Assembly: GCF_000332155.1 (NCBI RefSeq)
Contig: NZ_KB235903.1
Span: forward strand, 1,394,747 to 1,458,746
DNA length: 64,000 bases
Source: Kamptonema formosum PCC 6407
Lineage (GTDB): Bacteria > Cyanobacteriota > Cyanobacteriia > Cyanobacteriales > Microcoleaceae
Reading direction: 5' to 3'
The notes beneath the pieces are model-generated. The model was given only the letters and a program-made list of their open reading frames with translations. It searched no databases and was not told the DNA's origin. A program made the position numbers and the translations under genes. Shown here in pieces: positions 1 through 8,693 of the stretch. Position 1 is the first letter of the stretch. The number at the start of each line of letters is the position of its first letter.

Positions 1-1
1 T

Positions 2-253
2 CTGTCCATACTCGGCCCGATTGGCAATCTGTGGCCAGTACCAACCCGTCCCTCGGATTTAATCGGAAAATCAGTTATTGCTACTGGATGGCTTAGGCGA
101 GGGCCGACTGTGGCGATCGATCTGGAAAACTTACGGACTGAAGGCGGCAGAACCAGCTATAGCGGTCATCCCATCTGGTCTACGATTTTAGCCTTTGCTG
201 CGGCTCTCTGGGGAGCCTACATTATCTTTAATACTGGCAGATTGGGGATATGA
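2..253 (+). CDS. C-terminal part of a membrane protein, probably an M48-family metalloprotease
   Basis: The reading frame is open from the first bases of the window and stops at 251-253, giving 83 residues. The start lies outside the window. The visible part has a soluble segment (GWLRRGPTVAIDLENL) that reads like a small beta-rich domain. A hydrophobic helix follows (STILAFAAALWGAYIIF) just before the C-terminus. From memory, large cyanobacterial M48 peptidases end in such a segment with a final transmembrane helix. The HEXXH catalytic site would lie upstream and is not visible, so the assignment is tentative. Confidence 0.45.
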   Translation: MSILGPIGNLWPVPTRPSDLIGKSVIATGWLRRGPTVAIDLENLRTEGGRTSYSGHPIWSTILAFAAALWGAYIIFNTGRLGI

Positions 254-526
254 GTTTTGAGTTTGGTTTTGTAGGGGCGGTGCCCCCGTACCCGCCCTAA
301 GCCTTGAGTTTTGAGTTAAAACAGTCAGAAATTAACCCTTCCTTATTTCCTTTTCCTTATTTCTCCCTCATCAGCCTTGCTCCCTCTCTCCCCTGTCCTC
401 TGTGCTCCCCTGCCTCTATCCTCTTCATTATGTAAAGAAAAGTTGCAATTTTATCGATTAACTGTTACATTTAGTTACATGAAATTGATTGACCCAGACT
501 ACGGTATGCCCTCTATAGGTTAGAGC

Positions 527-603
527 CATTAAGGTATCACGTACAAATTGTCAACCTCCCAACACAGTAAGTTTAGCCAGCCGCACCTGTCGGCTGTTTT
601 TTT
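527..603 (+). ncRNA. Candidate small RNA of about 75 nt
   Basis: A TTGACC box (490-495) and a TATAGG box (515-520), 19 bases apart, are followed by about 75 bases that end in a strong hairpin with a T run (578-603). No reading frame or start codon of note lies between them. The middle holds a C-rich, unpaired-looking stretch (CAACCTCCCAACAC). The layout resembles the cyanobacterial sRNA Yfr1, but the invariant Yfr1 core as I remember it (ACTCCTCACAC) is absent, so I do not call it Yfr1. It could also be the leader of something terminated early. Confidence 0.4.
578..603 (+). terminator. Rho-independent terminator
   Basis: A perfect 6-bp stem CAGCCG/CGGCTG with a 7-base loop is followed by seven T. 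It ends the small-RNA candidate and separates it from the leader of the RRM gene. Confidence 0.8.
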
Positions 604-1498
604 AGCTACTCGCATTTAGAGTTAAATTGCTAAGCACTTAAAACTACCTAGCTTTAACTTAAGATTGAAATCTTGGCTACAGGTAGCTGTGTCCTCAAGG
701 CTGTGATACCTTTAATAGGATACTTGAACGCTGTCCTACCCAGCTCAAGGGATACCAGAGTTCAAAAATTGAATTTAGCATTTGGTTAGAGATGAAGTTA
801 CTTACTCTAAAAAAATTTAGTCGTTGTGTCCCTCATCGTACTAAACTGAGTAGTGACAAATCTTGACCACCGCGAGCAATGCCCCGACTGGGGTAGGGTA
901 GGCGCTGTTACTTTAGTAGCCGTCAATCCCATTTTGCTAAAATCCAATTAGACAAGTCTAGTCTTAAAAACCTGCCCTGGGACTGAGAGGAAGTCACGCT
1001 TGAGGAGCTTGCTGCAAGGCAAGGATAGCAGACCGCCATTTTTGGCAAAAGGATTGCGCCCAGGAACCAGCAGCTTTAGGGGTATTAGGAGCGAAACTTC
1101 CTAATTATTCCATCTCCTTATAGGGGTGGAAGTGTCAAATCCGGGTTACTTGAACTTGAAATCGTTGGAAATTAATTTCTACAGTCCTGGCTATAAAAAT
1201 TCTGCATCAACACGGGAAGCAAATAACGCAGAACTAATATCTAGCCTCAGTTTTTAAGTGATGACCACAAGTTTACACAACAACCTTACAGTTAAAAATT
1301 CTCTGCCTTGGTTTCCAAGTGCAGGGGTAAGAAGAGTTAATCATCTTTTTTTACAAAGTGAGGTGCGGTGTCAACCTTGGTTAGATGAACGCGCAGGTTA
1401 TGCGGTTGGGTCATGCTGCCTTGCAGTTAACTTTCAGTTGACTTCAGGTAATGATTTTCTAGCAAACTAATTACAGTCCAAGTCTGGAGGAATATTTC
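604..1498 (+). other. Long non-coding leader region upstream of the RRM protein gene
   Basis: These 895 bases hold no convincing gene. An open frame at 1258-1470 (GTG start, 70 codons) has no ribosome binding site and no recognisable protein. The stretch 960-1140 has complementary segments, for example CCTGGG near 978 with CCCAGG near 1060, so a structured 5' leader is plausible. Long regulated leaders are known for cold-responsive cyanobacterial rbp genes. No known RNA family (RNase P, tmRNA, 6S) was recognised. Confidence 0.4.
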
Positions 1499-2047
1499 AT
1501 GTCTATTCGTCTCTATGTAGGCAATCTCCCTAAAGAACTCGAACGCCAAGAACTGCAAGCAGTTTTTGCTGAGGAAGGCGAATCGGTTTCTGCTAAGGTG
1601 ATCACCGATCGCAAAACTGGCAAATGTCGGGGGTTTGGGTTTGTGACGGTAGCTACTGACGAACAAGCCGATCAAGTAATTGAAAAATACAACGGCTTTA
1701 TGTTCAAGGAAAATCCCCTTAAGATTGAAAAGGCATTGCCTCGGTCTAAGGGGGGCAAAGGTGAAAAGGGTGATGAAGATCAGCCTCAGCAGCAGTCCCA
1801 GTCTCAGCCTCAATCGCAACAACAACCTCCACAGCAGCGTTCTGCGCCGTCTCCCGGTGGCGGTGGCGGTGGTGGCGGTGGTAAAAGCGGCGGTCGTCGG
1901 CGGGGTGGCGATAATAAGTCACGCCGGGGTGCGGGTGCAGCAACTAGCTATACTGCCGATTCTGGTTCGGTACAGCCAGATCCTCGCTGGGCTAGTGCTC
2001 TGGAAGAACTCAAGCAAAGGCTGGCGGCTGCTCAAACTAATTCCTAA
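1499..2047 (+). CDS. RRM-domain RNA-binding protein (cyanobacterial Rbp type)
   Basis: The 182-residue protein carries one RNA recognition motif at residues 1-80, with RNP2 as LYVGNL (residues 5-10) and RNP1 as RGFGFVTV near residue 41. Such cytosolic proteins bind single-stranded RNA. Several cyanobacterial members respond to cold or help place mRNAs near membranes. The rest is low complexity: a Gln/Pro/Ser stretch (about 95-118), a run of nine glycines, then an Arg/Gly/Lys-rich part. The C-terminus regains an ordered-looking helix (WASALEELKQRLAAAQ). A good ribosome binding site (GGAGGA) lies 7 bases before ATG. The gene stands alone behind a leader of about 0.9 kb. Confidence 0.93.
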   Translation: MSIRLYVGNLPKELERQELQAVFAEEGESVSAKVITDRKTGKCRGFGFVTVATDEQADQVIEKYNGFMFKENPLKIEKALPRSKGGKGEKGDEDQPQQQSQSQPQSQQQPPQQRSAPSPGGGGGGGGGKSGGRRRGGDNKSRRGAGAATSYTADSGSVQPDPRWASALEELKQRLAAAQTNS

Positions 2048-2412
2048 AACTGCGATCGCAGAGGATAGCGCGAGAACTTCAGCTCTAGACTTGGGTTGAC
2101 ACTCCCCGGTCTCCAGACACGGGGATTATTAAGGACAAGATTTTTGGGATAAATCCACAAAAATCTTGGTTCTTAATTGACAGAGATTAAAAAATACCAA
2201 CTCCTTTACGGCTAAAACTAAGCACAGAAGAACATCGCACCCTGTGTAAACTTAGGTAGATGCGATCGCGAGTAATTCCTGAATCAGCGTTCAAGGTAGC
2301 AGCCTTTTTCCATCTCCTATTTCTGGTTAGCAAGCCTTAAACTGTGCAGCCTTAAGTTAGTAGTGGACTGAAAAAATGGCACAAAGTCTGATAAATAATT
2401 AGTTTTAGTGCC
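2048..2412. other. Intergenic region with an IS200/IS605-end-like hairpin
   Basis: No gene was found in these 365 bases. At 2095-2125 GTTGAC is followed by the hairpin TCCCCG/CGGGGA. This resembles the subterminal palindromes at the ends of cyanobacterial IS200/IS605-type elements, but no tnpA or tnpB is present, so it would be a solo end or remnant. A similar structure lies at 33799-33832. Confidence 0.4.
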
Positions 2413-3891
2413 ATGCAAAATAAGGAAAAACAAACTTTACAGATCCACTCAGAACCAAAAGCTTCTGAAAAATGGTGGGCACTCTTCGGGATTGGGACTG
2501 GTGTGTTTATGTTTGGTTTGGATATCCACATCGTTACCCTCGCCCTACCAACATTAGTTGAATCATTCCACACTAACTTTATTACCATTCAATGGGTAGC
2601 GATCGGTTATTTACTGATGCTCAACGTTTTCGTGTTAGCTGTGGGTAGGTTGGGTGATATGTACAGTAAAAAGCTGTTGTACCTGACTGGAATGCTCTTG
2701 TTTACACTGGGTTCCCTGCTATGCGGACTAGCACCTAATGTTAGTTTTTTGATTGGCTTTAGAGTCGTTCAAGGCATAGGATCTGTGTTTATTGCTGCAT
2801 TAGGTACGGCAATTATTACAGAAATATTTCCTGAAAAACAACGGGGACAAGCACTCGGTATTATAGCCGGAATTTTTGCCATATCAATTGCCCTCGGCCC
2901 AACGGTAGGAGGACTATTAATTAATTTATGGGACTGGCCTTTAATATTTTGGGTGAATGTACCTATTGGTGTAATTGCCAGTTGGATTGTACTTAGAGTT
3001 GTACCCAAAGAGATTATTACTAAAGAGTCACAACCCTTTGATTGGATTGGCGCGTTGTTGATGGCAATCAGCCTATCTTGCTTTGCACTCGGCATAACTT
3101 TAGTTCAAAACCAAGGTTTCGGTAGTATCAAAGTGCTGATTCTATTCACTTTGGCTGCCATCAGCTTAGCCTGTTTTTTGGCGATAGAAGCTCGCATTCA
3201 AGCACCCCTACTCAACCTAAAAATTTTTGAATCGCTAGAGTTATCGCTTAATCTATTAATGAATTTTATAGTTTATCTTGCACTCACAGGTGTGATTTTT
3301 ATCATCCCTTTCTTTTTGGAATTAGTGAAGCATTATCCTGCTAGTCAGGTGGGTTTGTTAATGGCGGTGCAGCCTATGCTAAATGGGCTAATTTCACCAG
3401 TTTGTGGAATTATGTCTGACCGATTTGGAGAGCGAATTATCAGCTTAATTGGATTGATTTTAATGGCATTTGGGTATTTAGCGATCGCCACTTTTAATAG
3501 CGAGTTGACTTCATTGGGTTATATTGTGCGGATGATTCCTGTAGGGGTAGGGATGGGAATGTTCTACGCTCCCAATAATAGTGCTGTGATGGGAGCAGTG
3601 TCAAAGGAATACTTAGGTATCACTTCTGCATTATTGTCTTTGTCGCGGACATTCGGACATATGAGTGGCGTGCCAATTTTGGGCGCTTTGTTTTCAACTT
3701 TTACGATTGCTACAGCTAAGCTATCTGGATTTGATGTTAAAGATGTCACAGATGCACCTGTTGAGGCATTAGTCTTTGGAGTGCAGGCGACTTTTCACAC
3801 CGCTGCAATAGTTATGGCAGCTTTAGTAATTGTAACATCTGTCTTCTGGGTGTTAGAGAAAGTGGAGAAACCTGTTGTTACAACATCTTAA
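2413..3891 (+). CDS. MFS drug:H+ antiporter, DHA2 (EmrB/QacA) type
   Basis: The 492-residue protein is of the length typical for 14-helix exporters of the major facilitator superfamily and acts in the inner membrane, driving export with the proton gradient. Visible signatures are the DIHIVTLALPTL segment in helix 1, the loop 2-3 motif (VGRLGDMYSKKLL) and the helix 5 antiporter motif (GPTVGGLLIN). The ATG at 2413 follows a soluble N-terminus of about 20 residues. The gene converges on the minus-strand gene cluster and its last four bases overlap the end of the SDR gene. The location suggests it exports the product of that cluster, which is inference. The substrate cannot be read from the sequence. 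Confidence 0.9.
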   Translation: MQNKEKQTLQIHSEPKASEKWWALFGIGTGVFMFGLDIHIVTLALPTLVESFHTNFITIQWVAIGYLLMLNVFVLAVGRLGDMYSKKLLYLTGMLLFTLGSLLCGLAPNVSFLIGFRVVQGIGSVFIAALGTAIITEIFPEKQRGQALGIIAGIFAISIALGPTVGGLLINLWDWPLIFWVNVPIGVIASWIVLRVVPKEIITKESQPFDWIGALLMAISLSCFALGITLVQNQGFGSIKVLILFTLAAISLACFLAIEARIQAPLLNLKIFESLELSLNLLMNFIVYLALTGVIFIIPFFLELVKHYPASQVGLLMAVQPMLNGLISPVCGIMSDRFGERIISLIGLILMAFGYLAIATFNSELTSLGYIVRMIPVGVGMGMFYAPNNSAVMGAVSKEYLGITSALLSLSRTFGHMSGVPILGALFSTFTIATAKLSGFDVKDVTDAPVEALVFGVQATFHTAAIVMAALVIVTSVFWVLEKVEKPVVTTS

Positions 3892-4598
3892 GTATACTGT
3901 CCTCCATTGATATTTAATATGGAGCCTGTCAGATAATCAGGTGCATCAAAGGCAACATAAGTCACGAAGTTTGCAATTTCTTCTAATCTTCCTTTTCGCT
4001 TAATATGCGTAGTTTCGATCGCCTGAGATTGTCTCTCAGAAGACACCCCTTGGGACATTGTAGATTCAAATATTCCTGGATTGACTCCAATAATCACCGA
4101 ATTCTGACTAGCCAATGACTTCGATAAACTTAATACTAATCCATTGAGTCCGGCTTTAGCAATTCCATAGGCGATATCTCTACTTCCAACATAAGCCGCC
4201 GCCGAACCAACTATGATTACTCGCGTGGGAATATTTTGGGTTAGACACCTTTTAATGGCCGCAATCATAAAATGAGCAATACCTACCAAATTAACTTGAA
4301 TATTTTCATATAAACTATCTTCTTCAAAACTGGAAGAGTTAAATGTTTCGTCACCAAACTTACCAATACAACTAACAAAAATAACTTTCTTATAGTTAAA
4401 AACAGGAAGTGTATCTATTGTTGCTCGAATTTGACTCCGGTTGCTAAAATCACAGGCAAGATAGTAACTTAAATTTTCAAGGCAAGTTGCTTGTGGTAAA
4501 TCTATGCCAAAAATATCGGCATTCAAATCTTCGCGACAGGAAATAGCCGAACCTAATGCTCCTTGCACACCCAATATTACAAGTAAATTATCTTTCAT
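3888..4598 (-). CDS. Short-chain dehydrogenase/reductase
   Basis: This 236-residue protein is a classical SDR that would use NAD(P)H on a carbonyl or alcohol. The glycine-rich cofactor motif is GVQGALG near residue 9. The catalytic Ser lies in VGSAAAYVG, and the YxxxK pair in AYGIAKAG follows about a dozen residues later. The C-terminal SGSILNINGGQYT matches the usual SDR end. Its ATG overlaps the stop of the upstream pyrF-like gene by one base (TAATG), which implies translational coupling. The substrate is unknown. It is the last gene of the minus-strand run of six. Confidence 0.85.
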   Translation of the reverse strand: MKDNLLVILGVQGALGSAISCREDLNADIFGIDLPQATCLENLSYYLACDFSNRSQIRATIDTLPVFNYKKVIFVSCIGKFGDETFNSSSFEEDSLYENIQVNLVGIAHFMIAAIKRCLTQNIPTRVIIVGSAAAYVGSRDIAYGIAKAGLNGLVLSLSKSLASQNSVIIGVNPGIFESTMSQGVSSERQSQAIETTHIKRKGRLEEIANFVTYVAFDAPDYLTGSILNINGGQYT

Positions 4599-5506
4599 TA
4601 GTTACCAGATTTTTTCGTGATTTCAACAAAATACTCAACTTTTTTTCGCATTGATAATTGATATTCTTCTAAAGACATATCTAGGTTTGAGAAATAGGTT
4701 ATCCCCCTAGAAATTGGTACGATCGCACCCTGACCATCATGATTAAAATTGATGAATGTATTTTCGATTTTACCACCTTGGCTTCCTACTCCCGGCACTA
4801 AAAAGATAGCATTCGGCATAATTTCCCTTAACTGTTTTGCTTGTTCGGGAAATGTAGCACCTACCACAGCACCGATAGAGCTGTAACCACTTTTGCCAAT
4901 ACTATCTTTGCCTAATTGATTAACTAATTCTGCTAAATAGTAAGAAATAGTTTTTCCATTCACAACTCGATCTTGAATCATTTGGGAACCAGGATTTGAG
5001 GTTTTCACCAAAATGAATAAACCTTTATTACATTTAATAGCCGTTTCTACAAATGGCTCTAAACTGTCGTCTCCTAAAAATGGATTAATCGTGATACAAT
5101 CTACTTCTAGATCCGATTCGATTGTCAATCCATTTGTTAATTTTGTCTTTCCTTCTAAATATGCTTGAGCATAGGCAAGTGAGGTGGAACCGATATCTCC
5201 TCTTTTCGCATCCATAATCACTAAAAGTTTTTGATTTCTAGCATATTCAATAGATTGAGCTAGAGCCTTTATACCTGCACTACCAAATTGCTCGAAATAG
5301 GCAGATTGAAACTTGACTGCTGGAATCAAATTGTAGGCAGTATCAATCGCCAGTTTTGCAAAATTAACTAAGGCATTTGTAACAGCTTGAGAATCGCCGC
5401 TAGCTGGAAGGATAGCCTTTGGCATTAAATCAAAATTCGGATCGATGCCAACTACTATATTACTCGTTTGGGTGATTTTTTCTACAAGGCGATCGCTAAA
5501 TTGCAT
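4598..5506 (-). CDS. pyrF: Orotidine 5'-phosphate decarboxylase, type 2 (PyrF-like)
   Basis: The 302-residue protein belongs to the longer (type 2) OMP decarboxylase group, which converts OMP to UMP. The catalytic Lys/Asp array is intact as DAKRGDIGST. The phosphate-binding C-terminal motifs VPGVGSQGG and SRGITY are also present. The ATG at 5506 is the only sensible start. It sits in a cluster with a GTP cyclohydrolase II-like enzyme, a LOG-type nucleotide hydrolase and an SDR rather than with other pyr genes. It may be the housekeeping enzyme or a paralogue recruited to a nucleotide-derived product. The window alone cannot decide this. Confidence 0.88.
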   Translation of the reverse strand: MQFSDRLVEKITQTSNIVVGIDPNFDLMPKAILPASGDSQAVTNALVNFAKLAIDTAYNLIPAVKFQSAYFEQFGSAGIKALAQSIEYARNQKLLVIMDAKRGDIGSTSLAYAQAYLEGKTKLTNGLTIESDLEVDCITINPFLGDDSLEPFVETAIKCNKGLFILVKTSNPGSQMIQDRVVNGKTISYYLAELVNQLGKDSIGKSGYSSIGAVVGATFPEQAKQLREIMPNAIFLVPGVGSQGGKIENTFINFNHDGQGAIVPISRGITYFSNLDMSLEEYQLSMRKKVEYFVEITKKSGN

Positions 5507-5599
5507 AGTTTACTTTCCAGAATATCTTGATTGAACACCAACTACTTTAGGTCAAAAAATGCCTGATTTTTTTAAAAAACACTCTCACCAAATAATCTA

Positions 5600-6217
5600 T
5601 CATTGAATGTCATGGCCAAATTGAATTTTTTTTGATATTAAATATTTTTGCCATTCTTTTTTGTGACTAACCAAAGGTATTCTTTGATTTACTTTAACAC
5701 CATTGGCGATTAAAAAATTCTCTTTGTCAAGATTATTGCTCATCAGGTTCACCACTTTGATATTCAAATCCTTCAAAATCAAAATAGCCGGATAATAACT
5801 CCGCTGGTCTACTTGAATACCTAAATGTGAAAAAGCCTCAAACGTCGTATAATTTCTTTGTTCCATAAGCGCATAAGTTTTTAATTTATTTGTCCATCCA
5901 GCACCTCTCCCTTCGTGGTTAAAGTGATATATAATTAAACCATTTTCTGAGCGCTCGATCGTATCAATTGCTTGCCTGAGTTGCCAGTTACAGTCGCATC
6001 TTTGACAGCCAAAAATGTCGCTTGTGTAGCAAGCGGAATTAATTCGCAATAAAATTGGCTCTTCCGGATTTTCAATATTGCCTTTATAAATAACTCCATG
6101 CTCTGCCTCAACTCCATCCATTCTTATTTTATAACCGCCCATTAACAGGTTAACTTTCTCCTTAAATAATAATGATATACCAAGAACTTTATCCACTATT
6201 GTCGGCGATGTAGTCAT
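5600..6217 (-). CDS. GTP cyclohydrolase II-like protein (RibA family), divergent
   Basis: At 205 residues it matches stand-alone RibA proteins from end to end. RibA opens GTP to a pyrimidine with loss of formate and pyrophosphate. The three zinc cysteines are present (SACYTSD and RCDC). The active-site Tyr-Arg region YHFNHEGRGAGWTNKL is also present, and so is the C-terminal half with VNLMSNN. The usual VHSE before the first cysteine pair reads INSA here, so a normally conserved His and Glu are replaced. This suggests a specialised paralogue. There is no fused RibB domain, unlike the usual housekeeping RibBA. The neighbours suggest a role in a nucleotide-derived metabolite. Confidence 0.85.
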   Translation of the reverse strand: MTTSPTIVDKVLGISLLFKEKVNLLMGGYKIRMDGVEAEHGVIYKGNIENPEEPILLRINSACYTSDIFGCQRCDCNWQLRQAIDTIERSENGLIIYHFNHEGRGAGWTNKLKTYALMEQRNYTTFEAFSHLGIQVDQRSYYPAILILKDLNIKVVNLMSNNLDKENFLIANGVKVNQRIPLVSHKKEWQKYLISKKIQFGHDIQ

Positions 6218-6411
6218 GCTAAATTTCCTGAGAGAATCGCTCTAAATCTGACAAAATATCTACTGATTATGCACCCTAATATGAGTTAGACAATGGCACA
6301 TAAAGTAGTGTGTTAATGCCAAAATCCTGGTTATATCAATCCATAACGGAAGTCTGACGAGCCATAAAGCTTGATTTAATCATAATACTTGCCTAAGTCC
6401 TCCCTACTATT

Positions 6412-8127
6412 TCAAATGCTATAGATTGCTTCCATTTCCGGACTGGTAGAAAATGTTTTCCACGAAAGAAAGTGCAGATTAATGTCATCATTTTTGAAAT
6501 CTATATAACGCTTACTTGGGTCAGATAACCTCAAAGCGGGAGGTAAAAAGTCAGCGCTATCGAGCATAATCATAATTTTTTGTGCGGCATCTTTTGGTGC
6601 AGTCTCTCCTATATCTACCGATTCCACAATAGCAACAGCAGCATCCCATAATTTTCTAAATTCTTCATTCTTCGGATCTATATTAAATAAACCCAATGGT
6701 TCATGGGCATCAGGTAGGACTGAATAATCGCCAGTTTGAATGAATTTTTTGTGCATCATTCCTAACCTCAAACCACCCAAACCTACAGCGAGATACCACA
6801 TCCGAAACCAAGCATTCCAAAGATCGAAGTCTCTAAACGAGATATATGAGCAGTTAACCAATTGATCGTTATAATTGATAGTATTCTGTTGCAACTGTTC
6901 TATATACTCGAAGTGTTCTGTTGAAAAATCGTTGTCGGCAACAGCTTGCAGAATTCTATTAGCAAGGACATCAATAATCGCGGTGGTATTAGCAAGTCCT
7001 CTCGAAAAAAGCGCATCGATAAAACCAGCAGCGTGAGATGTCAGGCAATAGCGATCGCCCACGCATTTTTTGACAGAATATTGCAGGCGAGACGTGGAAG
7101 TCCAACTCCGCACTGGTTTCGCTTCTTCAAATTGTTTCGCGATCGAAGGAAACCTGGTCAGAAACTGCTTCCATTCTGCTTCAGGTGGTGTGTCATTTTT
7201 AGGAAAGCGTCGGGAATCCAAGCACAAACCAACGCTGCACAAAGGGTTGGTAGCATCTTTATGGTTGTTGAAAGGAATTACCCACATCCAGCCACCATCA
7301 AAGATGTGATGCAGCGTACACTGAGACCAGGATACAGGCTGATCGAGTACATTTTTAGGGTGTACGCAGTCCTCGTAAGGTTTTACACCAACCATGTGAG
7401 TAAACACAGTACGAGAGTGAGTTTTCATGCGAGTTGGTGTTTCCCGTAAATCAAACTTTTGAGCTAAGGGAGAACGATAACCGCTGCCATCTACTAAATA
7501 TTTAACTCTGAATTTTTCTCCTTGTTCTGTTTTTAAGTCAACACCTTGCTCGTCAATATTTATGTCGATAATTTTTGTTTTCTGTCGGCATTCTGTCCCA
7601 TAACGTATGGCAGTATGAAACATATAGGAATCAATATCCTGCCGATACCAGTGGTTCTCCGGTTGTCCGGGAATTAAAGTTTGAGTAACTTGTTGAGGAT
7701 TTTGGTCTTCCTCTTGGCGGTGATAGACAAATCCAAAACCCAGTTTAATACCACAAGACGATGTTACCTTTTGACGAATATCTTGAAAGGTAGCAAGATT
7801 TTTGAGTTCGGGAACGCCATAGCGATCGCCCATCAATTCTAACATCTTTGAGGTATGGGGTACGGTTGATTCCCCAATTGCAAATTTCGGATGACTATCT
7901 GCATCAATAAGCAACACACGAACATTATGCTTAGCAAGAATTGCGGCTAGGATACTGCCACTAATCCCAGATCCCACAATGCCAACATCAAACTGGTTCT
8001 CTTCTGAGGAGCATACTTTCTTAGCGTTCAGTTGGCCTTGCACTTGCATATTTTTATATAGCTCAAACAATTTTGTTCTGTGTGACTGGAATCTTGATTT
8101 TAGTGTAGCATACGAATTGCAAATCAT
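6412..8127 (-). CDS. FAD-dependent halogenase/monooxygenase-like protein
   Basis: The 571-residue flavoprotein has an N-terminal dinucleotide motif (VGIVGSGISG) and GESTVPHT, the GEST/A motif of flavin-dependent halogenases and related enzymes. It also has GGWMWVIP, which fits the WxWxIP motif of FADH2-dependent halogenases. A lysine matching the halogenase catalytic Lys could not be placed with certainty, so monooxygenase or dehydrogenase activity remains possible. I prefer the ATG at 8127, which overlaps the stop of the LOG gene as ATGA. An upstream in-frame TTG at 8145 is less likely. It would be the tailoring enzyme of the cluster. A reduced-flavin supply enzyme is not seen nearby. Confidence 0.8.
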   Translation of the reverse strand: MICNSYATLKSRFQSHRTKLFELYKNMQVQGQLNAKKVCSSEENQFDVGIVGSGISGSILAAILAKHNVRVLLIDADSHPKFAIGESTVPHTSKMLELMGDRYGVPELKNLATFQDIRQKVTSSCGIKLGFGFVYHRQEEDQNPQQVTQTLIPGQPENHWYRQDIDSYMFHTAIRYGTECRQKTKIIDINIDEQGVDLKTEQGEKFRVKYLVDGSGYRSPLAQKFDLRETPTRMKTHSRTVFTHMVGVKPYEDCVHPKNVLDQPVSWSQCTLHHIFDGGWMWVIPFNNHKDATNPLCSVGLCLDSRRFPKNDTPPEAEWKQFLTRFPSIAKQFEEAKPVRSWTSTSRLQYSVKKCVGDRYCLTSHAAGFIDALFSRGLANTTAIIDVLANRILQAVADNDFSTEHFEYIEQLQQNTINYNDQLVNCSYISFRDFDLWNAWFRMWYLAVGLGGLRLGMMHKKFIQTGDYSVLPDAHEPLGLFNIDPKNEEFRKLWDAAVAIVESVDIGETAPKDAAQKIMIMLDSADFLPPALRLSDPSKRYIDFKNDDINLHFLSWKTFSTSPEMEAIYSI

Positions 8128-8681
8128 TCTGTCATTTTTTGACAAATCTGATTGACCAAATTCTCAGGATCGTTATCAAATATCACTTGACTACTTGTTT
8201 TCTTCTTCAAGGCTTCCATTAATATTAAAATATATTCTGTCATGCCTCCAGTATCACTTAAAATTCCAATTAGTTTACCCATGTCATAGGCATTTGATAA
8301 CTCATTGAGAGTTCCCCAACGTCCACTAATAAAGATAGCTGCATCAGATTCTGCGACAGATGAAACATTTCTATATTTGCGACAAACGGCTGCATTATCT
8401 TTGTGCTTATAATCTGGGGGTATCCAAACTATCTCATCGTATAATTCTAAAGGCGTTTCCATCACTGCGAGATGATTGTCTGGACTATATGTGGCGGAGA
8501 ATCCCATAGAATAACCGCCTAAACTCTTAGCTCCCAGTACAGCCTGTAGGGGAATTCCAGTACAGGCTCCTGTGATAATACAATTGCCGGTTCTAGCAAT
8601 TTGCTCTCCAACTTTTCTGGCTTTTTGATTGACAGAATCTTCGGTATCTATAGCCGAACCAAAAACACCAATTTTTTTCAT
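8124..8681 (-). CDS. LOG/MilB-type nucleotide N-glycosidase-like protein
   Basis: This 185-residue Rossmann-like protein starts KKIGVFGSA and has GACTGIPLQAV and the motif SGRWGTLNE, a variant of the PGGxGTxxE signature of the LOG family. LOG enzymes cleave the N-glycosidic bond of nucleoside monophosphates. Relatives such as MilB act on CMP in nucleoside-antibiotic pathways. The ATG at 8681 is preferred over an in-frame TTG at 8693. The gene begins 12 bases after the EamA pseudogene stop and is coupled to the halogenase-like gene by ATGA. The substrate base is unknown. Confidence 0.78.
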   Translation of the reverse strand: MKKIGVFGSAIDTEDSVNQKARKVGEQIARTGNCIITGACTGIPLQAVLGAKSLGGYSMGFSATYSPDNHLAVMETPLELYDEIVWIPPDYKHKDNAAVCRKYRNVSSVAESDAAIFISGRWGTLNELSNAYDMGKLIGILSDTGGMTEYILILMEALKKKTSSQVIFDNDPENLVNQICQKMTE

Positions 8682-8693
8682 AATAAAAATCAA

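Noticed and set aside
527-603. Identification of the small-RNA candidate as Yfr1
   Set aside because: The two-hairpin layout is similar but the conserved 11-base Yfr1 core is not present.
1258-1470. 70-codon open frame upstream of the RRM gene
   Set aside because: No ribosome binding site, no recognisable domain, and it lies in a region that looks like a structured leader.
2095-2130. Complete IS200/IS605 element
   Set aside because: Only an end-like hairpin is present. No tnpA or tnpB frame is nearby.
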